Program-made: the position numbers and the translations under genes | Part shown: positions 16,455 to 25,444 of the stretch, in pieces | How the letters are laid out: each line of letters starts with the position of its first letter | Position numbering within the stretch: the stretch's first letter is position 1 | The notes under the pieces: model-generated | The model's input: only the letters and a program-made list of their open reading frames with translations | Told to the model about the DNA's origin: nothing | Database searches by the model: none | Assembly: GCA_039029195.1 (NCBI GenBank) | Contig: JBCCGR010000008.1 | Coordinates: 65,679-129,678, forward strand | Origin: JBCCGR01 sp039029195 | Lineage (GTDB): Bacteria > Pseudomonadota > Alphaproteobacteria > Rhizobiales > Rhizobiaceae | Length of the DNA stretch: 64,000 nucleotides | Reading direction: 5' to 3'

Positions 16455-17603
16455 ATGCTTCACTTTGAACAATCAGAATTTGAGGCCCGGATGGCCCGGT
16501 TGCAGACTGCGATGCAAAATGAGGGGCTGGACGGAATGCTGCTCTTTGCGCAGGAGAGCATGTTTTGGCTCACCGGTTATGACACGTTCGGATATTGCTT
16601 TTTTCAAGGCATGATCGTGCGCGCTGACGGCAGGTTTGCGTTGCTGACGCGGTCCGCCGATCTGCGTCAGGCACGACTGACATCCATCATTAATGATATT
16701 CGCGTCTGGAAAGACGGATCGGACGCGACGCCGGCCATCGAGCTTTGCGATCTGGCGAAAGAGCTTGGCCTCGCCGGGAAAAGGCTTGGGGTCGAATACA
16801 ACACCGTTGGGCTAACAGCCTGGAACGGCAAGGCGGTGGATGCCGCTTTTGAAGGCGTTGCGACGCTGGTCGATGCCACGGCTTTGGTTCCCAATCTGCG
16901 GACCCGCAAGAGTGATGCGGAACTTGTCCATGTTCGCAAGGCCTCTGAACTTGGTGACGATGGTTTTGCAGCAGCACTTGATATAATTGGCCCAGGTGCA
17001 GACGAGGGCGAAATTCTGGCCGCCTTGCAGGGAACAATCTTCGCCGGTGGCGGAGACTATGCGGGCAATGAATTCATCATAGGCTCGGCGGAAGAAGCCC
17101 TGTTGTGCCGGTACAAATCTGGCCGCCGGAAACTTGATGACAATGATCAACTGACCCTTGAGTGGGCAGGCGCCTTTGCCCGCTATCATTCAGCAATGAT
17201 GCAGACGGTGGTGATTGGCGCAATATCGGATCATCACAAGCGTCTTTTTGATGCGGCATCTGCCGCCCTTACTGGTGTGGAAACGGCGATGGTGATTGGT
17301 AACAGTTTCGGCGATGTCTTCGCAGCACATGCGGATGCGCTTGATCAGCTGGGTCTTTCACAGCACCGGCTCAATGCCTGCGGATACAATCTTGGTGGCA
17401 GCTTTACGCCCTGCTGGATGGATTTTCCGATGTTTTATGAAAACAATCCGGCGATCATTGAACAGAACATGGTGCTGTTTGCCCATATGATCATCATGGA
17501 CAGCGACACCAACACCGCGATGACCCTCGGACGGACCTACATCACGACAGATGAAGGCCCGGAAAGGCTCTCCAGATTTGGGCATGAACTAATGGCCCGG
17601 TAA
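16455..17603 (+). CDS. M24 (creatinase/Xaa-Pro dipeptidase-like) protein
   Basis: A 382-residue protein with an N-terminal creatinase domain (FEARMARLQTAMQNEGLDGM, FWLTGYDTFGYCF) and a C-terminal pita-bread domain from about residue 150 (KSDAELVHVRKASELGDDGF). The metal-binding Asp, Asp, His, Glu, Glu set of true M24 peptidases is not in place: where a D-x-G and D-x-T-R-T are expected I read EWAGAFARYHSAMMQT, and the last part has AHMIIMDSDTNTAMTLG. This resembles creatinase or ectoine hydrolase-type members that work without metal. The ATG 16459-region start follows pgeF almost directly. Substrate unknown. Confidence 0.8.
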   Translation: MLHFEQSEFEARMARLQTAMQNEGLDGMLLFAQESMFWLTGYDTFGYCFFQGMIVRADGRFALLTRSADLRQARLTSIINDIRVWKDGSDATPAIELCDLAKELGLAGKRLGVEYNTVGLTAWNGKAVDAAFEGVATLVDATALVPNLRTRKSDAELVHVRKASELGDDGFAAALDIIGPGADEGEILAALQGTIFAGGGDYAGNEFIIGSAEEALLCRYKSGRRKLDDNDQLTLEWAGAFARYHSAMMQTVVIGAISDHHKRLFDAASAALTGVETAMVIGNSFGDVFAAHADALDQLGLSQHRLNACGYNLGGSFTPCWMDFPMFYENNPAIIEQNMVLFAHMIIMDSDTNTAMTLGRTYITTDEGPERLSRFGHELMAR

Positions 17604-17735
17604 TCAAGGACGGGAACAGGAACGCGATCACGAACTTAAGCTTCCGATGCATCGTGACTGGCCAAACAAAGCCTTCATTGGTATGAGGCATGTTCGGGTC
17701 GGCCTTGGAAAACGTGAATTCGGAGAATTGTAGAC

Positions 17736-18374
17736 GTGCCGAATAATTCAGCTTCGCCGTTCCCTTCCCACTATCGATCGCTGCTGTGCGCTTGTGTCTT
17801 GTTGCTTGGCGTCGCTGGCTGCACCAGCGCCAACCAGCAATCCCTTGGTGTTGGCACATCTGTGCAACCTGCGGCACAACCGGTGGACACTGAAGCCACG
17901 CCACAGGATGCGACGGTTACAGCGCTTGCCAGCCCAGCGACGGAAAATCCGGCCATTGCGGCAGCAACACCGTCCGATGCTGTGAATCCGCAGGCTCCAA
18001 CAGCAAACACCATCGCGAATGTTCAGTTCTTGCCGGTGACGGGCGCACCGGCTTCGAAGGTGAACCAGCTTGCCCGGTCTATCTCGGGTAAAGCGCGGAG
18101 TAACAATCTGGGCATTGTGACGAGCTCAACTGGCGCAAAATATCGCATCCAGGGGTATTTCTCAGCGTTGAATGCTGGCACCAACACCACGGTGACTTTT
18201 TATTGGGACGTGCTCGACGCGTCAGGGCGCAGGCTCTATCGGATCAACGGATTTGAGAAGATTTCCGGCGTTTCCACAGACCCATGGGCACGGGTGAATG
18301 CCTCGGCGTTGGATCGCATCGCCCAACGCACCGTGAACGATCTGAGTGCCTGGATCCGCCGCAAACGCGGATAG
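17736..18374 (+). CDS. Outer-membrane-type lipoprotein, unknown
   Basis: A 212-residue lipoprotein. The signal peptide has the lipobox LLGVAGC with the modified Cys at C29, followed by a long Ala/Pro/Thr-rich linker (about 35-100). A globular C-terminal domain (about 105-212) contains GIVTSSTGAKYRIQGYF, TTVTFYWDVLDASGRRLYRI and DPWARVNASALDRIAQRTV. I recognise no named domain. The start is GTG 17736 with GGAGAA 8 bases upstream. It is near lgt, whose product would modify it, and precedes prs; the conserved pairing suggests only shared genomic context. Confidence 0.75.
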   Translation: MPNNSASPFPSHYRSLLCACVLLLGVAGCTSANQQSLGVGTSVQPAAQPVDTEATPQDATVTALASPATENPAIAAATPSDAVNPQAPTANTIANVQFLPVTGAPASKVNQLARSISGKARSNNLGIVTSSTGAKYRIQGYFSALNAGTNTTVTFYWDVLDASGRRLYRINGFEKISGVSTDPWARVNASALDRIAQRTVNDLSAWIRRKRG

Positions 18375-18517
18375 TACAGCTTTTAGCCATAAAAAAGTAA
18401 CGCACGCAGACGGTTTTTGGTTGAAAACCGCAATAGGCGGCAATGAGTGTTTGCGCCGCGCGGGCGGATTGGTAAATAGCTGGCGCATAGCGCTTCTGCC
18501 ATCTCAGGCCCGGACCC

Positions 18518-19450
18518 ATGAAACTATTCGCTGGCAACTCCAACAAGACGATTGCCGGTCAGATTGCTGACTACCTCCAGATACCGCTTGGTCAGTCGAA
18601 CGTCCGGCGATTTGCCGATCAGGAAATCTTCGTCGAAATTCTGGAAAATGTGCGCGGCGAAGATGTCTTCGTCCTCCAGTCCACATCGTTCCCGGCGAAC
18701 GACAATCTTATGGAACTGCTGATCATGATCGACGCGCTGCGTCGATCATCCGCCCGACGCATTACAGCGGTTCTGCCCTATTTCGGATATGCGAGACAGG
18801 ACCGAAAGCCAGGTCCGCGCACACCAATTTCAGCCAAACTTGTCGCCAATCTCATCACTGAGGCCGGGGCAAATCGGGTTCTGACGCTTGATCTCCACGC
18901 CGGTCAGATTCAAGGGTTTTTCGACATTCCCACGGACAATCTGTTCGCCATTCCGGAAATGTCACGCGATGCCAAGGCGAACTACGATCGCAGCAACCTC
19001 ATGGTGGTCTCGCCAGACGTTGGGGGCGTGGTTCGCGCGCGGCTGCTCGCCAAGAGGCTGGATGCGCCGCTCGCCATCGTCGACAAGCGCCGCGACAAAC
19101 CTGGCGAGTCTCAGGTCATGAACGTGATTGGTGATGTCTCCGGTTGGGATTGCCTGCTGGTCGATGACATTATCGATTCCGGTGGAACGCTCTGCAACGC
19201 GGCGGATGCCCTACTCAACGACGGAGCGACCAGCGTCACCGCCTACATCACCCACGGTGTGCTTTCCGGCGGTGCGGTTGCCCGCATCACGGCATCGCGG
19301 CTGCGCGAACTGGTCATCACCAACTCGATTGAACCCACAGAGGCTGTGACCCTTGCCCACAACATTCGGGTGATTTCGATTGCCGAACTCATTGGTGAAG
19401 CGATCAAGCGCACGTCCGATGAACAGTCGGTTTCGAGCCTTTTCGACTGA
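18518..19450 (+). CDS. prs: Ribose-phosphate pyrophosphokinase
   Basis: A 310-residue cytoplasmic enzyme that makes PRPP from ribose 5-phosphate and ATP, feeding purine, pyrimidine, histidine and tryptophan synthesis. Diagnostic motifs: FADQEIFVEILENVRGEDV, YFGYARQDRKPGPRTPISAKL, the metal/phosphate loop LDLHAGQIQGFFDIP, and the PRPP loop LLVDDIIDSGGTLCNAADAL. Length is normal. It is converging with the GGDEF-EAL gene on the other strand, with no gap between the two stop codons. Confidence 0.96.
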   Translation: MKLFAGNSNKTIAGQIADYLQIPLGQSNVRRFADQEIFVEILENVRGEDVFVLQSTSFPANDNLMELLIMIDALRRSSARRITAVLPYFGYARQDRKPGPRTPISAKLVANLITEAGANRVLTLDLHAGQIQGFFDIPTDNLFAIPEMSRDAKANYDRSNLMVVSPDVGGVVRARLLAKRLDAPLAIVDKRRDKPGESQVMNVIGDVSGWDCLLVDDIIDSGGTLCNAADALLNDGATSVTAYITHGVLSGGAVARITASRLRELVITNSIEPTEAVTLAHNIRVISIAELIGEAIKRTSDEQSVSSLFD

Positions 19451-21706
19451 TCACGCAGAAACGGCTTGAAGGTCCTGATCCGTAACACTTTGCTGTGCAG
19501 ACGCCCCACGGGTTGCGGCCACCAGTGTTTCGAAGGCTGAGATGGGTATTGCGGTGCCAAAAAGGTAACCTTGCATAACCGGGCAGCCTTCATCCGACAG
19601 GAACTGTCTTTGCGCTTCCGTTTCCACCCATTCAGCCACGGTGGTGATGCCAAGACTTTCCGCCATGGCGATGATCGTTCGCACAATTGCGCGATCACTT
19701 TCGTTGGCTTCAATGTCACGCACGAAACTGCCGTCGATTTTCAGTTCGTCGAATGGCAGGCCTTTCAACTGCGCCAATGAAGAATAGCCAGTACCGAAAT
19801 CATCGAGAGAAAATCCGACACCCTCCTGCTTCAGATGCATCATCTTTTCAGCCGTGCCGCCATTGTCATCTGCCATCACGTGTTCCGTGAGTTCAATAAC
19901 AAGCTGTTCGGGATTGATGTTGAGCGTGCGGATATCTTCAAGCAATCGAGGAACGAAGTTCTGCTGATTGAATTGCCTTGGTGAGATGTTTACCGAGAGT
20001 TTCACGTCGCAAAGGTGTGGGATCCTGCGCCACTTTGACAACACACTCAGACTGCGCCGCAATACCCAATCATTGACCTTCAGGATCAGGCCCGATTTTT
20101 CAGCTATCGGGATGAAACGGGCGGGTGAGATTGGCCCATGGTCCGGATGGTGCCAACGCAGCAGTGCTTCTGCGCCGACGATGCGACCGTCCTGATCCAC
20201 CTGTTTCTGGAAGTGAAGATCGAGATGATCGTGCTGGACCGCGTCGCGCAGTGCGGATGACAGGGTCAGTTCTTCCTCAAGTGGTTCCTGCATCGCCGCA
20301 TTGTAGAACCGTACCGTGTTCCGACCCTGCGCCTTTGCCACATACATGGCTGAGTCGGCTTGCTGCAAAAGCTCATCGACGCTTTGCTCCTTCCCCTTGA
20401 ACAGCACGGAGCCGATGCTGGGAGAAGTGTGGAACGTGCTGCCGGACAAGGCAAACGGCTGATCAATTGCCGCGCGGAACCGTTCCGCAAGAGATTCCGC
20501 AAGGCGCTGGGCCGCATCCGGCTTTTGTCCGAGGTCTTTGAGAACGATGACAAATTCGTCTCCTCCAAACCTGCTGACAAGATCGCCTTCGCGCACGCTC
20601 TCCTTCAACCGCTCAGCCACCGCAGACAATAATTCATCACCCACTGCGTGGCCTTTGCTGTCGTTGAGGGATTTGAAGTTATCAAGATCAAGGAACAAAA
20701 GAGCGCCGTGGGTTTCACCGACACAGGACTTAGCAAGCGTGTGTTCAAGCTCTTCCAGCAGTTTCCGGCGATTGGGCAGCGATGTGAGCGGGTCGTAGAA
20801 CGCCAGATTGGCGATCTTGTCTTCGGACCGTTTGCGCTCGGTGATGTCGGTGACAAATCCGTGCCAGATGCATGAGCCATCCGGCTCGATTTCCGGCGTT
20901 CCATTCACGGACAGCCAGCGTTTTGAGCCGTTCCTGCGAACAATCCTGAACTCGCTGTGCCAGGTGGTCTGGTTGCGGGCAGAATCAATTGCAGACTTCA
21001 AATAGGCCGAATAGTCGTCAGGATGAATCATGCGAAACAGGCAGGAAGAATCCGCCTGCACGTCTTCGGGCAATCCACCGAACAGCTCCGACACACCCTG
21101 GCTGAGGTAGGGGGACGTGAATGTTCCGTCTGAGCCCCATTTGACCTGGAACAGCCCGCCAGGGACCTGCTCGGAAAACCGGGTGAAGCGTTCTTCAATT
21201 TCAAGACGCCGAACCGTGTCGGTTACCTCGCGCACTGATCCCTGATAGAATAGCGGTCTTCCCTTTTTATCCCGGATCAAGCGGGCATTTTCCGTGATCC
21301 AGATGCGTTCACGGGTCTTGTGTCGGTAAATCTCGGAGACGAAGTCTTCAACAACGCCGTCTCGCTTCAAAATGTCCTTGAATTCCTGTCGGCGGTTCGG
21401 ATCAACATACCATTCCACGGCAATGTCTTCGACGGCACTCAGCAGTTCGGCTTCCGTGTCGTAACCGTTTAGTTTGACCAGCGCAGGGTTGGCGCAAATC
21501 TGACGACCATCAAGAGAGGAGCGGTAAACGCCATCGGCAAAGTGTTTTGTCATATATTTGAAGCGGCGGTTTGACCAAAAGCCGATGCGATGAAAGTGCA
21601 TCGCAGCCAAGGTCCACAATGCGCCCGTAACAACGAAGCACACTGCAAATCCGGCCCAGAAATTTGGCCAATCCAACGTCACAGGAACCCCACTCACTGC
21701 ACCCAT
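19451..21706 (-). CDS. PAS-GGDEF-EAL cyclic-di-GMP protein
   Basis: A 751-residue membrane-linked protein. One transmembrane segment at about 12-34 is followed by two PAS domains (about 45-170 and 175-300), a GGDEF domain (about 310-470) and an EAL domain (about 480-735). The GGDEF motif is intact (SRFGGDEFVIVL) and the EAL motif is intact (GAEALLRWHHPD, with DDFGTGYSSLAQL). It could therefore both make and break cyclic-di-GMP; the net activity cannot be told. PAS domains imply sensing of a ligand, redox state or light. It stands alone, tail to tail with prs. Confidence 0.92.
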   Translation of the reverse strand: MGAVSGVPVTLDWPNFWAGFAVCFVVTGALWTLAAMHFHRIGFWSNRRFKYMTKHFADGVYRSSLDGRQICANPALVKLNGYDTEAELLSAVEDIAVEWYVDPNRRQEFKDILKRDGVVEDFVSEIYRHKTRERIWITENARLIRDKKGRPLFYQGSVREVTDTVRRLEIEERFTRFSEQVPGGLFQVKWGSDGTFTSPYLSQGVSELFGGLPEDVQADSSCLFRMIHPDDYSAYLKSAIDSARNQTTWHSEFRIVRRNGSKRWLSVNGTPEIEPDGSCIWHGFVTDITERKRSEDKIANLAFYDPLTSLPNRRKLLEELEHTLAKSCVGETHGALLFLDLDNFKSLNDSKGHAVGDELLSAVAERLKESVREGDLVSRFGGDEFVIVLKDLGQKPDAAQRLAESLAERFRAAIDQPFALSGSTFHTSPSIGSVLFKGKEQSVDELLQQADSAMYVAKAQGRNTVRFYNAAMQEPLEEELTLSSALRDAVQHDHLDLHFQKQVDQDGRIVGAEALLRWHHPDHGPISPARFIPIAEKSGLILKVNDWVLRRSLSVLSKWRRIPHLCDVKLSVNISPRQFNQQNFVPRLLEDIRTLNINPEQLVIELTEHVMADDNGGTAEKMMHLKQEGVGFSLDDFGTGYSSLAQLKGLPFDELKIDGSFVRDIEANESDRAIVRTIIAMAESLGITTVAEWVETEAQRQFLSDEGCPVMQGYLFGTAIPISAFETLVAATRGASAQQSVTDQDLQAVSA

Positions 21707-22010
21707 CCCGTTGTTCTGCCTAGTTCAATTTACTTTTAGCACGGTTAACGTCTAAGTTCTCGAGCAACAGACCTGCGGTTGTAGTTAACCTTGCCTGAAA
21801 CAGACCGTATATATTTTAGTTTGTGAGAGTGACCAGGCTTGGTCTCGCGTCTTGCTCTTGGCAAATGACTGGTCTATAGACCGCCGCAACGCGTCGACAC
21901 CCCTGGAGGGAACGCGGGTTGCCGGGCATGGCGGACATGCTCTGCAAGTTTGACGGTCAGGATCGATTGATCTGATCGGGCAACACCTCACCATACACGC
22001 TTAGGAGAAC
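21707..22010. other. Intergenic region upstream of rplY
   Basis: 304 bases between the start of the GGDEF-EAL gene (minus strand) and rplY (plus strand). It contains GGTTAAC/GTTAACC arms (21743-21749 and 21784-21790), a candidate rplY promoter, a perfect 12-bp palindrome GGTCTATAGACC (21871-21882), and a strong AGGAG ribosome site before rplY. With the promoter placed at about 21800, the rplY transcript would have a leader of about 190 bases. No small gene is supportable; a 15-codon ORF at 21927 has no ribosome site. Confidence 0.5.
21785..21813 (+). promoter_or_regulatory. Candidate rplY promoter
   Basis: TTAACC (21785-21790), a 17-base spacer, then TATATA (21808-21813). The -10 element is good and the -35 is moderate. 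A second candidate -35, TTGCCT, overlaps at 21791. Chosen because it is the most promoter-like sequence upstream of rplY. Confidence 0.35.
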
Positions 22011-22013
22011 ATG

Positions 22014-22667
22014 ATGAGCGAAGCTCAAGTGCTTAAAGCTGAGCGGCGTGAACGGGTCGGCAAGGGGGCCGCTCGAGCATTGCGTCGTGAACACAAAATT
22101 CCAGCCGTAATCTACGGCGACAAAAAACCCCCTGTTGCAATCGCCATTTCCTACAAGGAAACCCATCAGCGGATTCACGCTGGCGGTTTCATGACCAACA
22201 TTCTGGAAATCGACGTGGGGGATGAAAAATTCCGCGTTCTGCCGAAGGATTATCAGCTCGATCCAGTGCGCGATTTTCCAATGCATGTGGATTTCCTGCG
22301 CATTTCCAAGAATGCCAGCGTCACACTGGACATTCCGGTTCAGTTCCTGAACGAGGAAATCTGCCCGGGCCTCAAGGCTGGCGGCGTGCTCAACGTTGTG
22401 CGTTATACGGTTGAAGTGGACTGCCCGGCGGACAAGATTCCGGATTCCATCGTCGTTGATCTGGATGGCTTCAACCTGGGTGACTCTGTGCATATCTCGG
22501 ACGTCACACTGGACGAAGGTGTTGTTCCAACGATCACCGATCGCGACTTCACCATCGCTACGATTGCCGCACCGGCTGGACTGAAGTCTGACGAAGACGA
22601 AGCTGAAGAAGTCGAAGCGGAAGAAGGTGCAGAAGAAGCACCGGAAGAAGAACAGAGCGAAGAGTAA
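22014..22667 (+). CDS. rplY: 50S ribosomal protein L25 (CTC type)
   Basis: A 217-residue ribosomal protein that binds 5S rRNA in the large subunit. It has an N-terminal L25 domain (LKAERRERVGKGAARALRRE, then PAVIYGDKK) and a C-terminal TL5/CTC beta domain (about 95-185, ending DRDFTIATIAAPAG). The tail (about 190-217) is low-complexity acidic Glu/Ala sequence, common in long alphaproteobacterial L25. The ATG at 22014 is preceded by ATG 22011 and by TTAGGAG about 7 bases before it. pth follows, as is usual in this group. Confidence 0.94.
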   Translation: MSEAQVLKAERRERVGKGAARALRREHKIPAVIYGDKKPPVAIAISYKETHQRIHAGGFMTNILEIDVGDEKFRVLPKDYQLDPVRDFPMHVDFLRISKNASVTLDIPVQFLNEEICPGLKAGGVLNVVRYTVEVDCPADKIPDSIVVDLDGFNLGDSVHISDVTLDEGVVPTITDRDFTIATIAAPAGLKSDEDEAEEVEAEEGAEEAPEEEQSEE

Positions 22668-22681
22668 CTTCGTTCGAATTT

Positions 22682-22718
22682 GGAACAGCCTCCGCCCTCT
22701 CGGCGAACCGGCTGTTCC
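22682..22718 (+). terminator. Hairpin downstream of rplY
   Basis: A 9-bp perfect inverted repeat, GGAACAGCC (22682-22690) and GGCTGTTCC (22710-22718), with a 19-base loop, lies 15 bases after the rplY stop. It has no T run afterwards, so it may be a weak terminator or a transcript-end stabiliser between rplY and pth. Confidence 0.5.
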
Positions 22719-22776
22719 AATCAATGATTGACCACACATTTCAACTGAAACGCTGTGACAATTCGGGAAGGCGGTC

Positions 22777-23496
22777 ATGCTTGTCATTGCAGGACTTGGA
22801 AATCCCGGACCCAAATATGCCGACCACCGCCACAATATCGGATTCATGGCGGTGGATCGCATTTTTGACGCTGGTGGCTTTTCTCCCTGGAAATCCAAAC
22901 ACCGCGCTTTCATCAGCGAAGGCAAGCTCGGCGGCGAGAAAGTGCTGCTCGTCAAACCATCAACATTCATGAATGAGTCCGGTCGGGCGGTCGGCGAGAT
23001 TGCCCGCTTCTTCAAACTGTCACCGCAAGATGTCGTGGTCATCTATGACGAGTTGGACCTTCCACCCGGCAAGGTGAAAATGAAAACCGGTGGTGGTGCG
23101 GGCGGTCACAACGGTATTCGTTCCATCGACAGCCATATTGGGAAAGACTATCGCCGTGTTCGGCTGGGCATTGGTCATCCGGGCGACAAATCACGTGTGC
23201 ACAGTCACGTACTGGGAGACTTTGCCAAACGTGATCAGGACTGGCTGGACCCGCTCTTGGACGCTGTGGCACGCCATGCGCCATTGCTCGCCGAAGGTTC
23301 TGATTCAACCTTCATGAACAAGGTGCATCTGGATACGCAAGGTAGCACACCAGCGTCAAAGCCTTCGCGATCCCAAAACAGAACCGGCATGGGGCAAAGC
23401 CACATTCGGCAAGCCCGACCCAAAAAGCCATCCGTTGCGCCACCAAAGACCGGTCCCATGGCCGACATGCTGGCAAAACTGCTTGGAAAAAACTGA
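22777..23496 (+). CDS. pth: Peptidyl-tRNA hydrolase
   Basis: A 239-residue enzyme that releases tRNA from prematurely dropped peptidyl-tRNA. Conserved pieces are GLGNPGPKYADHRHNIGF with the catalytic His (about H20), KPSTFMNESGRAVGEI, YDELDLPPGKVKMKTGGG with the catalytic Asp, and GGHNGIRSIDSHIG. The catalytic domain ends at about residue 185; the following 50 residues are a basic Pro/Ser/Lys-rich extension, longer than in E. coli but common in Rhizobiales. It lies between rplY and ychF on the same strand. Confidence 0.95.
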   Translation: MLVIAGLGNPGPKYADHRHNIGFMAVDRIFDAGGFSPWKSKHRAFISEGKLGGEKVLLVKPSTFMNESGRAVGEIARFFKLSPQDVVVIYDELDLPPGKVKMKTGGGAGGHNGIRSIDSHIGKDYRRVRLGIGHPGDKSRVHSHVLGDFAKRDQDWLDPLLDAVARHAPLLAEGSDSTFMNKVHLDTQGSTPASKPSRSQNRTGMGQSHIRQARPKKPSVAPPKTGPMADMLAKLLGKN

Positions 23497-23545
23497 ACAA
23501 ACTCGCGCCGACGACACATAGGCGCAAACATCTCGGAGTGACCTG

Positions 23546-24643
23546 ATGGGTTTCAAGTGCGGTATTGTTGGTTTGCCCAATGTTGGAAAGTCAACGCTGT
23601 TCAACGCATTGACCAAGACGGCTGCCGCGCAGGCGGCCAACTATCCTTTCTGCACCATTGAGCCCAACACCGGCGATGTTGCCGTTCCCGACCCACGCCT
23701 TTCGAAGATCGCAACCATTGCCGCCTCGAAGGAAGTCATTCCCACACGGCTAACCTTTGTCGACATTGCCGGCCTGGTCCGGGGCGCGTCCAAAGGGGAA
23801 GGTTTGGGCAACCAGTTTCTGGCCAACATTCGCGAGACCGACGCCATTGCGCATGTGCTGCGGTGCTTCGATGATGATGACATCTCCCATGTGGAGGGTC
23901 AGATCGACCCGCGGGCTGATGCTGACACGATTGACACAGAGCTCATGCTTGCGGATCTCGAGAGTCTTGAACGGCGCATAGTCAATGTTCGCAAGAAGGC
24001 GACCGGCAAAGACAAGGAAGCCATGGCAGAACTGCCGGTCATGGAGATCGCCCTTGCCCTCCTGCAGGACGGCAAACCGACCCGGCTTGCGGACATTTCG
24101 TCCGATCAGGAGAAGATCTTCAGGGGCCTCAATCTGCTCACCTCAAAACCGGTGCTTTACGTGTGCAATGTGGACGAAGGATCAGCTGCAACCGGCAACA
24201 AATACTCTGAAGCCGTGGCACAAATGGCTGCTGAACAGGGTGCCGGTTACGTGGTCATCTCTGCTGCGATTGAATCTGAAATTGCCCAGCTCGATGAAGA
24301 TGAGCAGGCTGAATATATGGAGGCCATCGGCCTTGAAGAGCCTGGGCTCGACCGCTTGATCCGCGCCGGTTACGAGCTTCTCGAACTGATCACCTATTTC
24401 ACTGCGGGGCCGAAGGAAACGCGGGCCTGGACGGTTTCAACCGGCACCAAGGCACCGCAGGCCGCCGGTGTTATTCATACGGACTTTGAGCGCGGCTTTA
24501 TCCGCGCGCAGACCATAGGTTTCGATGACTACGTCTCTCTCGGTGGAGAAACGGCTGCAAAGGAAGCTGGCAAAGCCCGCGATGAAGGCAAGGAATATGT
24601 GGTGTCGGATGGCGATGTGATGCTCTTCAAGTTCAACACTTAG
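23546..24643 (+). CDS. ychF: YchF/OLA1-type P-loop ATPase
   Basis: A 365-residue translation-factor P-loop protein. The G1 loop is GLPNVGKSTLFNAL, G3 is DIAGLVRGASKGEGLG, and the fourth motif is NVDE rather than NKxD, which explains the ATP rather than GTP preference of this family. The C-terminal TGS domain runs from about residue 280 (ITYFTAGPKETRAW) to the end. YchF binds ribosomes and influences stress responses. The stop codon overlaps the first base of a dispersed repeat. Start ATG 23546 follows a GGAGTGACCTG ribosome site. Confidence 0.95.
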   Translation: MGFKCGIVGLPNVGKSTLFNALTKTAAAQAANYPFCTIEPNTGDVAVPDPRLSKIATIAASKEVIPTRLTFVDIAGLVRGASKGEGLGNQFLANIRETDAIAHVLRCFDDDDISHVEGQIDPRADADTIDTELMLADLESLERRIVNVRKKATGKDKEAMAELPVMEIALALLQDGKPTRLADISSDQEKIFRGLNLLTSKPVLYVCNVDEGSAATGNKYSEAVAQMAAEQGAGYVVISAAIESEIAQLDEDEQAEYMEAIGLEEPGLDRLIRAGYELLELITYFTAGPKETRAWTVSTGTKAPQAAGVIHTDFERGFIRAQTIGFDDYVSLGGETAAKEAGKARDEGKEYVVSDGDVMLFKFNT

Positions 24644-24743
24644 AGCGCATCACCGTTTCAGGGAAACGCTTCTGCGCTCCAAGCACTTGTTTTGCCGCGG
24701 TTCCTTGTCCTTTTGATGATTCCATCAAAAGGTGAACGGCTCT
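24642..24743. repeat. AGAGC...GCTCT dispersed repeat, copy 1
   Basis: A 102-bp element that begins AGAGCGCATCACCG and ends GAACGGCTCT, starting at the ychF stop codon. It aligns over its whole length with 54133-54233 in this window (shared ends, shared CTCCAAGC centre). It contains a perfect 10-bp hairpin, CCTTTTGATG-ATTC-CATCAAAAGG (24709-24732), which could act as a transcription terminator between the convergent ychF and AhpD-like genes. Confidence 0.7.
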
Positions 24744-24757
24744 AGAGCGCCAGACCT

Positions 24758-25330
24758 CTACCCCGACCGCGCTGCCACCCGTTTCCCGAAGGAGGCGTAA
24801 GTGTGCGCATCCGGGTCAAAACCAGGCTTTGAAACCGGGTGCCCGGAGGCATCGTCCGCATAGTCGAAATTGACACCGCTTCCTTCAACAAGACGGTTCA
24901 TCATGTTGAACAGACCGCACACCTGGATTGCGGAATAGAGCGCCTCATCATCCCAGCCCGCATCGTAGACTGCATCGGCATCGCGCTGCACAAGTTTGCT
25001 CGGAAGCACCGTCAGTTTCTTCACATAGTGGAACAGAGGCTTGAGTTTATCCTCCACTGGCGCGCTGTCGATGTCGTCCAGAAGGGCGGCGACCAGGCCT
25101 TCTTCAATTCCGAACGCTTCGGCATAAATTTCGTGGGATCCGGCGCAGAATGTGCAGGCATTCAGCGATGACACATAGGTGGCGATGAGTTCTCTTTCGC
25201 CGACCGTAAGCGGGCTCTCCTCGCGCATGACACTATCAATGAACGACATCAGTGCGGCCATGCCGTTGGGAAAGCGTCCAAACAGGTCGGCGAGGTGCGC
25301 GGTTTCCGGTAGACTTCTGATAAGGGCCAT
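24758..25330 (-). CDS. AhpD-like carboxymuconolactone decarboxylase family protein
   Basis: A 190-residue all-helical protein of the AhpD-like fold, of the 'peroxidase-related' subgroup. The redox motif is CTFCAGSH (two Cys two residues apart with a His three later), preceded by LTVGERELIATYVSSLNAC, which is the diagnostic arrangement. Members carry out thiol-based peroxide reduction with partner proteins. The ATG at 25330 (MALIRSLPE) is preferred; 25366 would add 12 residues with no family match. It is convergent with ychF across the dispersed repeat and divergent from the next membrane protein. Confidence 0.82.
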   Translation of the reverse strand: MALIRSLPETAHLADLFGRFPNGMAALMSFIDSVMREESPLTVGERELIATYVSSLNACTFCAGSHEIYAEAFGIEEGLVAALLDDIDSAPVEDKLKPLFHYVKKLTVLPSKLVQRDADAVYDAGWDDEALYSAIQVCGLFNMMNRLVEGSGVNFDYADDASGHPVSKPGFDPDAHTYASFGKRVAARSG

Positions 25331-25444
25331 AGAACAAGTTCCTGGATTCGAAATATTTCCTGTCAAAGGCTAGCGAATTTCCGGCGACACCGCCATCATT
25401 GCCCTGAATCTATATTCACCTCTTTGCCGGGCGACTGCTCCGTT

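Noticed and set aside
21957..23042. A 361-codon open frame on the minus strand across rplY and pth
   Set aside because: It is antisense to two certain genes, has no recognisable domain and a Ser/Phe/Pro-rich low-quality composition; an antisense shadow caused by codon bias.
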